From JBNKEI01 sp050288705 (lineage in GTDB: Bacteria > Myxococcota > Myxococcia > Myxococcales > UBA5297), in assembly GCA_050288705.1 (NCBI GenBank), contig JBNKEI010000141.1:1-37554 (forward strand): 37,554 bases of DNA, given 5' to 3'. Made by a program: the position numbers and the translations under genes. Of the stretch, positions 15,547-22,363 are shown piece after piece. Position 1 is the stretch's first letter. Each line of letters opens with the position of its first letter. The notes under the pieces were generated by a model. That model was not told the DNA's origin, searched no databases, and saw only the letters and a program-made list of their open reading frames with translations.

Positions 15547-16122
15547 GATTAGATTTCCGTTAGTTCAAAAAGAGTCTAGCAGCTTGCAGAGGGTTCTAGC
15601 ACGGCATAGTCGGTAACTCTGAAGCAACGAACACAAAAAAGGCAATACTTCGGGCGAAGGTAGATATGCTTTCACAGTTTCTTGAACAATGTAGTCCAGA
15701 CCCATTACCGCAACGGGGGTGGACCAGGAAACCTTGACCATGGTCGTCTCCGCGAACAAGTTCCGGTGTCACTAGCTCATCCGCAGGCGATACGTCTCAA
15801 GCAAAAAACTAGCTACTTTTTGTGTTGTTCAGTAGTCAACTTAAAGCGAGAGCACATTCACAAAATCCTGTAAACTGAAAACTTATAGTTCATTTTTTCG
15901 AGCTCAGGCAAGAACAAAGGTTTCCATCAAAAGACAAGCTGGTGTCTAACTTCAATTCTCGAAGGCAAGAAAGGTTCTTCCTGATTGAGGCATTACCATA
16001 GCCACCAAAAGAAGCATGAGAAATATAACGTGCTGATTGCTCGGCATCTGCTGGCTGTAGAAGTTGGTGTCAATTTTGCAGTTTACTGTTTGTAGAAGAT
16101 TGACAGAGTACAGGAGTTATTT
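15547..16122. other. Non-coding gap between hydratase genes and YHS gene
   Basis: About 575 nt separate two divergent units. Short frames exist on both strands but show no SD, no recognisable domain and odd composition. No tRNA-like or riboswitch-like pattern stood out. The gap must carry the promoters of the hydratase pair (-) and of the YHS gene (+), but I could not fix convincing -35/-10 pairs. A small RNA cannot be excluded. Confidence 0.6.
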
Positions 16123-16350
16123 TTGACGCTGCCTTATGGGAGTTGGATGGAGACTGATCCAATTTGTGGAAAGAAGGTGACTCCGGGCCCAAACACTCCT
16201 TTTTGGGATTATCGAAAAAAACGACATTATTTTTGCTCGGAGCGGTGTAAACAACTTTTCATCAAAGATAGGGAGCGGTTACGACTTGGGGAGTTGGCAA
16301 AGACAGGCGCGCTTCTTTCTAAAGGCCGTGTACGGTGGGGGCTGGCTTGA
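16123..16350 (+). CDS. YHS-domain mini-protein (TRASH-like metal-binding)
   Basis: This is a 75-residue protein. Residues about 9-50 match the YHS/TRASH pattern: DPICGKKVTP, then FWDYRKKRHYFCSERCKQLF. Three Cys (one in the CGKKV part, two in CSERC) and an aromatic patch are placed as in the YHS domain of CopA ATPases and Cu chaperones. The start is TTG with AGGAG 6 nt upstream; an ATG at 16147 is the alternative and would begin just before the motif. A role in binding soft metals or as a small metal sensor is inferred from the family. The next gene, a protease, is about 100 nt downstream on the same strand. Confidence 0.8.
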   Translation: MTLPYGSWMETDPICGKKVTPGPNTPFWDYRKKRHYFCSERCKQLFIKDRERLRLGELAKTGALLSKGRVRWGLA

Positions 16351-16427
16351 TTTGGCTTGGTGTCCGAACTAGCAAATAAGTGGCAGTCTATTCGAGTCTC
16401 GCTTGTTGAGAGATGATTGTGGCATGG

Positions 16428-16449
16428 TCCTCCTTTAGGAGGAGGATCG
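16428..16449 (+). promoter_or_regulatory. Hairpin overlapping the SD of the protease gene
   Basis: TCCTCC (16428-16433) can pair with GGAGGA (16438-16443) across a TTTA loop. The right arm is the SD (GGAGGAGG) for the ATG at 16450. The stem is GC-rich and would hide part of the ribosome-binding site, although the repeated GGAGG leaves a second copy partly free. It could be a translational control element or chance complementarity. Confidence 0.4.
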
Positions 16450-17268
16450 ATGCTCCGGTGTTTATGGTATTTGCCTGCACTTATGTGGACTGCCTGTATA
16501 GGGGGAGAACGTTCGTTAGTGTTGTCGCAAAAATCTGTTGAGGTAGACCCTGTTTCTCAGCGAAGCAGAATTGTGCGCACCGTGCTTTCACAAAGCGTGC
16601 GCGTAATTGTTGCTTCAAATGGAGAAACCGTACGTAGCGCCTCGGGAGTGGTGTTTGCAGTAGACAAAGAGGTTAACCAAGTTACCACTTATGTAATAAC
16701 CAACGCTCACGTAGTGGCTAACTCTAGTTCTGGCTCCAAACAGCCGCAATCGGGTGTTTTTGTGCTAGTAGATAATCTGGAAGGGGGCACAAGTCGATTG
16801 CCTGCCCGCGTGGTTGCCAAGGGAAAGGTTCCCAAAATTGATTTGGCAGTGTTAGCAGTGCCAGACATATGCTTGCCACCCGCTAAGCTTGCCAAGGATC
16901 AAGACCTTTCCATGGGAGATGAATTGGTAGTGATTGCTGCACCCTATGGACGGGCGCTTTCTGTATCTGGCGGGCTTTTGAGCCAGGTTGATTATGACCC
17001 GGAAAAACACGGTCTGCCCATTCTTATTAAAACTGATGCTGCTATCGGGTACGGGGCTTCGGGAGGAGGAATTTTTCATCTGCAAACTGGGAGGCTCATA
17101 GGAATTGTGGAAGGCTATCGCACGGCAAAAGTTTCCATTCCGTTGGCTCAGGAAACTTACTCTTTTGATATCCCTATGCCTGGCGAGACATTTGCTGCGC
17201 CAGCAGCGAAAATCCGCCAATTTTTAAAAGACCATGGCTTAGAAAAGCTAGTCTCAGTTTCAAGCTAG
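16450..17268 (+). CDS. Trypsin-like serine protease (HtrA-type fold, no PDZ), exported
   Basis: This is an S1-type protease with all three catalytic residues: His87 in VITNAHVV, Asp131 in KIDLAVLAVP and Ser204 in GYGASGGGIF. It resembles the protease domain of HtrA/DegP but has no PDZ domain and ends at 272 residues. The N-terminus is a signal peptide; the sequence LMWTAC could be a poor lipobox with Cys16, so a lipoprotein is possible but not certain. The ATG at 16450 is chosen for its strong SD (GGAGG, 4-nt spacer). An in-frame TTG at 16417 lacks one. The 3' end overlaps the convergent diadenylate cyclase gene by 9 nt. Targets are unknown. Confidence 0.88.
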   Translation: MLRCLWYLPALMWTACIGGERSLVLSQKSVEVDPVSQRSRIVRTVLSQSVRVIVASNGETVRSASGVVFAVDKEVNQVTTYVITNAHVVANSSSGSKQPQSGVFVLVDNLEGGTSRLPARVVAKGKVPKIDLAVLAVPDICLPPAKLAKDQDLSMGDELVVIAAPYGRALSVSGGLLSQVDYDPEKHGLPILIKTDAAIGYGASGGGIFHLQTGRLIGIVEGYRTAKVSIPLAQETYSFDIPMPGETFAAPAAKIRQFLKDHGLEKLVSVSS

Positions 17269-18159
17269 AGCGCGCCGCGCACTTTGGTGAAGCTCAAGAA
17301 CAATTTCGCCGTCTTTGAACACTCGTACCGCGCCGCTGGTTTGGCTTACCACTATGGCAATGGCTTTGGTTTCCAAAGTCATTGCCGCGCTTGATGTGTG
17401 CCGAGCGCCCAAGCCTAGAGGAATTTTAATCCTATCGCTAGAGCCTCCTGGCAAGTACCGACCAGCGGTGAGAACGACTCCGTCTTCCCGAATCACAAAC
17501 GCGCCATCTAGTACCGCAAACGTTTTCACCGCCTCGCGAATTTTTGGATCGAGGACATTGCGCTCGGCTTCACTCATTCCTTGAAAGGGATTGAGAGTAA
17601 GCTGGCGGCTTTTTTCCATTACTGTAGTAGAGTCACCTATAATAATTATGGTCCCGATAGAGTGGCCCTCGTAGCCCTGTTGTCCGATTTGCATGGCTAA
17701 TTGAACTAGAGCTTCGACAACTTGAGAATTGAACTCCGAACCCAAATTCATGGCGTCTATGGCTATTACTTGGTCTTCGAGTTCTTCTCCAAAAACAATG
17801 CGAATAAGAGTGTCAATGGAGCGAGCTTCTCCGTGTCCGGTTAAGCACAATACGGTGTCTCCCTCCCGTACCATATTCTCCGAAGCAGCAGCGATAAGGG
17901 CAACTTTGACTTTTTCTACCCGGGCATAGTCGTATGATGGGATCACCACCGCCTTATATCGCTGACTCCTAAGTTCATCGGCGATCTTGTCGGAAGTAAC
18001 AGCATAGATTAGCTTTTTCTTTAGCGGTCGGCCGCGCATGTCGCTGGCCGACATGGGATGGTCACTGATGAAAAGCAAATGTTTTACGTCTTTCTTGCCA
18101 GCAAGGGTCAAGGTGGTGCGCAAAAACTCCCGGTCAAATTTAGTGGTTTCGTCTACCAT
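17260..18159 (-). CDS. Diadenylate cyclase (DAC domain) with PK_C-like N-terminal domain
   Basis: This is a predicted c-di-AMP synthase. The C-terminal half (about 150-290) is a DisA_N/DAC domain: GTIIIIGDST, VLDGAFVIREDG (DGA at 218-220) and LGARHTSSAAMT (RHT at 253-255, where bacterial DisA/CdaA usually have RHR). The N-terminal half (about 20-135) resembles the pyruvate-kinase C-terminal (PK_C) fold, with VREGDTVLCLTGHGEARSID. This is the architecture described for archaeal DacZ rather than DisA (HhH DNA-binding) or CdaA (membrane). There are no TM segments, so it should be cytosolic. I see no clear SD before the ATG. It converges with the protease gene (9-nt overlap) and diverges from the dksA-type gene. 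Family assignment is good; activity is inferred. Confidence 0.87.
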   Translation of the reverse strand: MVDETTKFDREFLRTTLTLAGKKDVKHLLFISDHPMSASDMRGRPLKKKLIYAVTSDKIADELRSQRYKAVVIPSYDYARVEKVKVALIAAASENMVREGDTVLCLTGHGEARSIDTLIRIVFGEELEDQVIAIDAMNLGSEFNSQVVEALVQLAMQIGQQGYEGHSIGTIIIIGDSTTVMEKSRQLTLNPFQGMSEAERNVLDPKIREAVKTFAVLDGAFVIREDGVVLTAGRYLPGGSSDRIKIPLGLGARHTSSAAMTLETKAIAIVVSQTSGAVRVFKDGEIVLELHQSARRALA

Positions 18160-18325
18160 GGCGAGGGATTAGTGAAACGTGAGATGATGAACTGTCTGAT
18201 TATTAACTGGTGTCTGTACTTGAAAAGTAACCCGAGACGTAAAGTCATGCAAGCAGAGCCTTGTAGTGTCGTATCATTAGTTTGAGGCTTTGGGTGAAGA
18301 AAAGAGGATGTTTGAAGAGAGTTTC

Positions 18326-18354
18326 TTGACAAGAATTTGTCGACAGTTTACAAA
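18326..18354 (+). promoter_or_regulatory. Sigma70-type promoter for the DksA-type gene
   Basis: A perfect -35 TTGACA (18326-18331), a 17-nt spacer and TACAAA (18349-18354) as -10 fit a housekeeping promoter. Transcription would start near 18361. This lies downstream of the first possible TTG start (18337), so it argues for a later start codon. Confidence 0.55.
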
Positions 18355-18384
18355 GTTCGCCCTTTTTTAACACGGGTTGCTCAG

Positions 18385-18777
18385 GTGCTCAAAAGAGTGC
18401 CGGGGGTTAAAAGATTGAATCCAAAGGATTTGAAGCGCTTTAAAAAGATGCTGGAAGAGAGCAAGAGAACACTACTTAACTCCGCGAAAAAAACTCTCGT
18501 GGAGGAAAGTAACTTCGATACTGATGACCTTCCAGATGAAATCGACCTGGCCTCTTCGGAATACAACCAATCGATGGTTTTTCGTCTTCGCGATAGAGAA
18601 AAATTCTTGTTGCGAAAAATCGATCGTGCCTTGGTTCGTATCGAGGATGGTTCGTTCGGTATTTGTGAGCGATGCGAAGAGGAAATCAGTGTAAAGCGGC
18701 TGGAAGCACGGCCAGTTACTACTCTTTGTATTCGCTGCAAAGAAGAGCAGGAAAAGAAAGAGAAGTCTTACGGTTAA
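18385..18777 (+). CDS. DksA/TraR-family transcription factor
   Basis: This protein binds the RNA polymerase secondary channel with (p)ppGpp in known family members. A coiled coil is followed by the tip motif DEIDLA, which fits the functional DxxDxA of E. coli DksA. The C-terminal four-Cys zinc finger is CERC then CIRC. It has 130 residues with the GTG at 18385. The longest frame starts at TTG 18337, but that codon lies inside a strong promoter match. The GTG at 18385 has ACGGG 8 nt upstream, and a TTG at 18415 after GGGGG is also possible, so the start is not settled. The stop codon lies within an inverted repeat shared with the convergent FHA gene. Family is secure; true DksA orthology is not proven. 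Confidence 0.88.
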   Translation: MLKRVPGVKRLNPKDLKRFKKMLEESKRTLLNSAKKTLVEESNFDTDDLPDEIDLASSEYNQSMVFRLRDREKFLLRKIDRALVRIEDGSFGICERCEEEISVKRLEARPVTTLCIRCKEEQEKKEKSYG

Positions 18778-18801
18778 TTTTTTGCTTTGGCAAAATTAAC
18801 C
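18772..18801. terminator. Bidirectional hairpin terminator between dksA-type and FHA genes
   Basis: GGTTAATTTT (18772-18781) and AAAATTAACC (18792-18801) form a perfect 10-bp inverted repeat with a 10-nt loop. It sits between two convergent genes and includes the stop codon of the upstream one. The T-rich and A-rich arms could act as the U-tract in each direction. Termination is inferred from position and structure. Confidence 0.5.
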
Positions 18802-18805
18802 TGCG

Positions 18806-19564
18806 TCAACGCACGGTCATAATGGCCATCTTGAGCAAATGGCGGCCGATTAGCAACTGGTCGCCGTCTTCAAGTTTGCTGGTTGAGTCAATACGTAGAA
18901 AGGTTCCGTTAGAGGACCCCAGATCGGAAATAGTAGCTCTTCCGTGAGAATCCAACTGAAGTAACGCATGGCGTCCAGAGACAAAACCATCCCCAGGAAA
19001 AGTAATATCCCCATTGTCCCGGCCAATCCAATTGTCTCCTTCTTGTAGAAGGAAAGCATTCCCCTGAAGACCAGTTTCCAGAATTTGCACCAAGCGACCT
19101 CTGTATCCGGTATCGGGAGAGCCCCAAGCACGAGGAGTACTTGTATTAAGATGAGGCAGGGGCTCAAAGATCAGTCTTTGGCGACCACAGCGAACTTCTT
19201 GGCTTGCTTTTAGTTCGCTCGGCTTCCTTAATTTAGCGAACACGCCATTGCCGCCGGCCAAATCTTCTACCACGACATCGGTATTGCTAAAAAAAATGCG
19301 TGCTTGCACGTGAGCCACGAAGGGGTCATCCATGAGCAGCAGCTCGGCGCTAGAGCCAACAGTTACCTCTTCTTTTCTCAAAGAAAAAACGTCTTCTTCT
19401 CCACCATCGGCGGCAACCACGCGAATGGTTACCAGTGGTCGGATAAAAGCAGGTTCCGGCTCGCTGGTTAGCATTGCGCCCCAGGAGGATAAAGAAGAAC
19501 CACATTTTTCGCAGGTTAGTTGTCCGAAGAGATTTTGGTGATGGCATAAAGCGCATTGGCTCAT
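18806..19564 (-). CDS. Zinc-ribbon protein with two FHA domains
   Basis: This is a phosphothreonine-reader protein of 252 residues. The N-terminus is a four-Cys zinc ribbon (C4, C7, C18, C21 in CALC and CEKC). FHA 1 lies about 50-125 and is divergent (VTVGSS, then DDPFVAHVQARIF). FHA 2 lies about 150-245 and is canonical: NWIGRDNGDI, GFVSGRHALLQ and SDLGSSNGTFLRI carry the Arg, Ser and Asn that bind pThr. GGAG lies 7 nt before the ATG. It is the last gene in a minus-strand group after maf, separated by about 130 nt. It could read marks made by Ser/Thr kinases such as the one at 4222-5559, which is inference. The target is unknown. Confidence 0.88.
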   Translation of the reverse strand: MSQCALCHHQNLFGQLTCEKCGSSLSSWGAMLTSEPEPAFIRPLVTIRVVAADGGEEDVFSLRKEEVTVGSSAELLLMDDPFVAHVQARIFFSNTDVVVEDLAGGNGVFAKLRKPSELKASQEVRCGRQRLIFEPLPHLNTSTPRAWGSPDTGYRGRLVQILETGLQGNAFLLQEGDNWIGRDNGDITFPGDGFVSGRHALLQLDSHGRATISDLGSSNGTFLRIDSTSKLEDGDQLLIGRHLLKMAIMTVR

Positions 19565-19694
19565 GATTTGCTCCGTGCTAGGGGGCGACGACGATACCTA
19601 TCGTCCGCTAGAGAATATTTGAGAATCAAGAGGCTTGGTAGTGCCCAAAAAAGTGTTTAAACGAAGGAAAGTCATTTGAGCGCGATAGTTATTT

Positions 19695-20324
19695 CTAGGT
19701 GAAAAACGAAAATCCCGCTATGCGCAGAATTCGGAAGAGATGAATTAGCGGTAGTCCCAATACCGCATAATAGTCTCCGCGAATTGAACGCATAAGCTTC
19801 GCTCCGTTGCCCTCGATGCGATAGCTTCCTACGCACCCCTCCCATTCCTCAGTATCGAGGTAAGCCTCAATATCTGAAGGTGATAGAGGCCAAAGGGAAA
19901 GACGAGCGGAAGCTACCTCTGTCTTTAAAAATGCTGGTTCAATTCTCTTTACCGCAACGGCTGAATGAAGCCAGTGTTCCTTGCCTGACAAACATGAAAG
20001 TTGCTCACCAGCTTCTTGGCGATTACGGGGCTTACGTAAGAGTTCGCCTTCAAATTCCAGAGTTTGGTCAGAGCCGATAACTAGCTGATGGGGAAACCTT
20101 TCCGATACCGCTGCCGCCTTTCGCAAAGCAAACTCCCTGGCAGTTTTTTTAGGAGAGAGATTGCCCACGGTTACTTCACTTACTTGTGAATCTACTGCCT
20201 TGAAGGCAATCCCTGCCGACCGTAGGAGTCTTTTCCGTAATGAAGAAGTAGACGCTAGCACTACCTGAGTGGAAGAAGTCTGCTTGCTCAGGTAGCGCAT
20301 ATGCGGCTCGAGGGAAGAATTCAT
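19695..20324 (-). CDS. maf: Maf-family nucleoside triphosphate pyrophosphatase
   Basis: Maf proteins hydrolyse modified or canonical NTPs (dTTP/UTP or m7GTP) to NMP and PPi. Conserved pieces are VLASTSSLRKRLL at the N-terminus, VIGSDQTLEFEGELLRKP with the catalytic Asp, AVAVKR and the C-terminal GSYRIEGNGAKL and GDYYAVLGLPL. The N-terminal signature reads SSLRKR where most members have SPRR, so the Pro is replaced while the Arg is kept. The length of 209 is normal. The ATG at 20324 overlaps the stop of the OmpA-family gene by 4 nt (ATGA), giving coupling; an internal ATG nine codons in is possible. Maf is often a housekeeping passenger in operons, and no link to OmpA function is known to me. 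Confidence 0.9.
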   Translation of the reverse strand: MNSSLEPHMRYLSKQTSSTQVVLASTSSLRKRLLRSAGIAFKAVDSQVSEVTVGNLSPKKTAREFALRKAAAVSERFPHQLVIGSDQTLEFEGELLRKPRNRQEAGEQLSCLSGKEHWLHSAVAVKRIEPAFLKTEVASARLSLWPLSPSDIEAYLDTEEWEGCVGSYRIEGNGAKLMRSIRGDYYAVLGLPLIHLFRILRIAGFSFFT

Positions 20325-22081
20325 TCTGAGATACTGAACTCCACGCGTCGGTTTAGCGCGCGCCCCATAGCAGTGATATTGGGAGCAATGGGCCGATGGA
20401 ATCCAAACCCTTGCGCGCTTAGTCGCGACTTGGCGATGCCTTTTTCAATCAGATATTTCACCAGCGCCTCAGCTCTTCTTTGACTGAGATCAAGATTATA
20501 GGCATCACTTCCCACGTTATCAGTGTGTCCTTCAATGAGCACTTTCTCAATCTCGGGGTGCTCATTAAGAATACGCACTAGTTCATCAAGAACAGGGAAA
20601 GAAGCTTTCTTGATGGTAGCCTTATCGGTGTCGAAATGGATGGTGTCCTTTAATACAAGCTGACCCTGCTCTAATGCTACTGCAGGTTCCTGCAGAGGAC
20701 AGCCCTTGTTCTTGGCGGGGCCTGGTTCTTTGGGACAGCTATCGTCTTTGTCAGGAATCTCATCGCCGTCGCTATCGGGGCAGCCATCGTACTCCTTAGG
20801 CCCTTTCTTCTGAGGACATTGATCGTCAGGATCAGGCACTCCATCGTCATCGCTATCCGGGCACCCATCGTACTTTTTTAAACCAGGCTGCTTAGGACAT
20901 TTATCCAAATGATCGGGAATGCCATCGTTATCCGAATCCGGGCAGCCTTCATTGGAAGCAAGTCCTGGGACAAGAGGACATTTATCCTGCGCATCAGGAA
21001 CCCCATCTTTATCATTATCCGGGTCGGGACATCCGTCGTCGTCCTGAAAGCCGTCTTTATCTTCAGGAACGTCGGGGCATTGATCATCTTCATCGGGAAT
21101 CCCATCTCCGTCACGATCACGCCACATTTTTTTATACTGTAGTGAAGCGAAAAGCCTAAAGGAGTTGCGCCCGAAGTGCGATTCAGAAGAGATTCCAGTA
21201 CCTCCTCCCAGGGTAGCCCAAAGATTAGAATATACCCGTGCGCGCATACCTAGTAGTAACTCAAGAGGGGTTTTTAGCGAAGCCGATTCAATATTCCAGG
21301 GCGATCGCGCAGAAGTAAGCATATGGATCTCTCCGTATGCCCACCATTCAGGCAATATCTGGGGTAGTATATTACTAGGAAGACGCACAGAGCTCGCTAC
21401 TGATGCCGCCAACTCGTCTCCGATGTATAGGTTATTAAATCGCCCAGGAAGGCTGCGATAACGATACCCTCCTTCCACTCCTACCCGGATTCGTTTGCGA
21501 AATTCTCTTTCCACAACAATGCGAGGAAAAAGTAATACTCCTCTTTCGCCTAAGAAACTCTGGCCATCTCCAGTGGGAAGACGTGCTTCCAGTAGGGCGG
21601 CCGCGTTAACCAACCATTTTTTTTGTCGAAGTAATTGTACCTTACCCACAATCCGGATATCGCCTAAACCAGCCGCAGAAGGGGTGTTAGTAGACAATCC
21701 GGTTAGTTCTTCCAATTCAGCAAAGCCATGGCGCTGGTAAACAGTAAATGGGACGTCTAGCCCAATTTCCCAGTTATCAGTAATAGCCCATGTGCCGCTT
21801 AGATGAATGTCGAAGCGGTTGCGCATTAGGTTATCGACTTTTTCATCTCCTAGTTGAAGTGCAATCAGACCAGACACAAAGTCCATGCTGACCTGTAATT
21901 GATAGGAGCCAGATGGCGCGGCAATGGGTCCTTCCAATGCCAGAAAACTGTCCAATCCAATCGCCAGCTTAGTAGAGACCGGATCTATGCCGCGGGCCAT
22001 AGGTTGGTCAGCGATTGCCAGCTCGGGGGTAATCAAAGCAGTTAACAAAACACCAATCGGAAGAAGATATAAAAAGCGCAA
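20321..22081 (-). CDS. OmpA-family outer-membrane protein with thrombospondin type-3 repeats
   Basis: This 586-residue envelope protein has four parts. A signal peptide spans about 1-24. A region of about 28-318, rich in alternating aromatic strands (WEIGLDVPFTVYQRHGF, VGVEGGYRYRSLPGRF), is probably a beta-barrel. Five or so Ca-binding thrombospondin type-3 units lie at about 319-455 (pattern DxDxDGIPDxxDxCP). The C-terminal OmpA peptidoglycan-binding domain spans about 470-586 (HFDTDKATIKK, LIEGHTDNVGSDAYNLDLSQ, ALNRRVEFS). The start is TTG at 22081 with GAGG 5 nt upstream. It should tie the outer membrane to peptidoglycan through a stiff Ca-bound linker. Such proteins are frequent in Myxococcota. 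It heads a unit with maf and diverges from dprA. Confidence 0.92.
   Translation of the reverse strand: MRFLYLLPIGVLLTALITPELAIADQPMARGIDPVSTKLAIGLDSFLALEGPIAAPSGSYQLQVSMDFVSGLIALQLGDEKVDNLMRNRFDIHLSGTWAITDNWEIGLDVPFTVYQRHGFAELEELTGLSTNTPSAAGLGDIRIVGKVQLLRQKKWLVNAAALLEARLPTGDGQSFLGERGVLLFPRIVVEREFRKRIRVGVEGGYRYRSLPGRFNNLYIGDELAASVASSVRLPSNILPQILPEWWAYGEIHMLTSARSPWNIESASLKTPLELLLGMRARVYSNLWATLGGGTGISSESHFGRNSFRLFASLQYKKMWRDRDGDGIPDEDDQCPDVPEDKDGFQDDDGCPDPDNDKDGVPDAQDKCPLVPGLASNEGCPDSDNDGIPDHLDKCPKQPGLKKYDGCPDSDDDGVPDPDDQCPQKKGPKEYDGCPDSDGDEIPDKDDSCPKEPGPAKNKGCPLQEPAVALEQGQLVLKDTIHFDTDKATIKKASFPVLDELVRILNEHPEIEKVLIEGHTDNVGSDAYNLDLSQRRAEALVKYLIEKGIAKSRLSAQGFGFHRPIAPNITAMGRALNRRVEFSISE
20690..21130 (-). 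repeat. Tandem repeat encoding thrombospondin type-3 units
   Basis: This segment inside the OmpA-family gene encodes about five successive units of roughly 25 residues, each with GCPDxDxDGIPD and DxCP. At DNA level the copies are diverged but recognisable by repeated GAT/GAC-rich blocks. Unit number may vary between strains. Confidence 0.7.
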
Positions 22082-22118
22082 GGGGACCTCGAAAAATCAA
22101 TTCAGTCTAAAGACGCTT

Positions 22119-22132
22119 ACTAACCTGTTAGT
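22119..22132. promoter_or_regulatory. Operator-like inverted repeat between the ompA-family gene and dprA
   Basis: ACTAAC-CT-GTTAGT is an inverted repeat with two perfect 6-bp arms, in the 282-nt divergent gap. It lies about 38 nt upstream of the ompA-family start. A dimeric regulator could bind here; no known consensus is recognised. Confidence 0.3.
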
Positions 22133-22363
22133 TAGTTCACACCGATTTGATTATCACAAGAGGAAGTTTTCAAAACTCATATTTTTAAGTTCGGTAGAAA
22201 ACAAAGGCAGATGCGTTAACTGCATAGCCAAAGATCAATGTTGCTTGACCTGGCTTGACGGCAACATAGGGTGCTGTCTATACACGCTTCATAAACAAAC
22301 TTAGTGTTTGCTGGGGTACGAGCCTTGAAGCGAAATCTAGGTTGAGAATGAATAAGGACGACA

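Noticed and set aside
15565..15873. Two short frames on opposite strands in the gap before the YHS gene
   Set aside because: They overlap each other, lack SDs and show no domain or sensible protein composition.
15884..15889. TATAGT as a -10 box with TTCACA upstream
   Set aside because: The spacing is 21 nt, too long for a sigma70 promoter, and no gene start follows within a sensible distance.
16351..16420. tRNA-like TTCGAG stretch
   Set aside because: No acceptor stem, anticodon arm or conserved D-loop could be formed around it.
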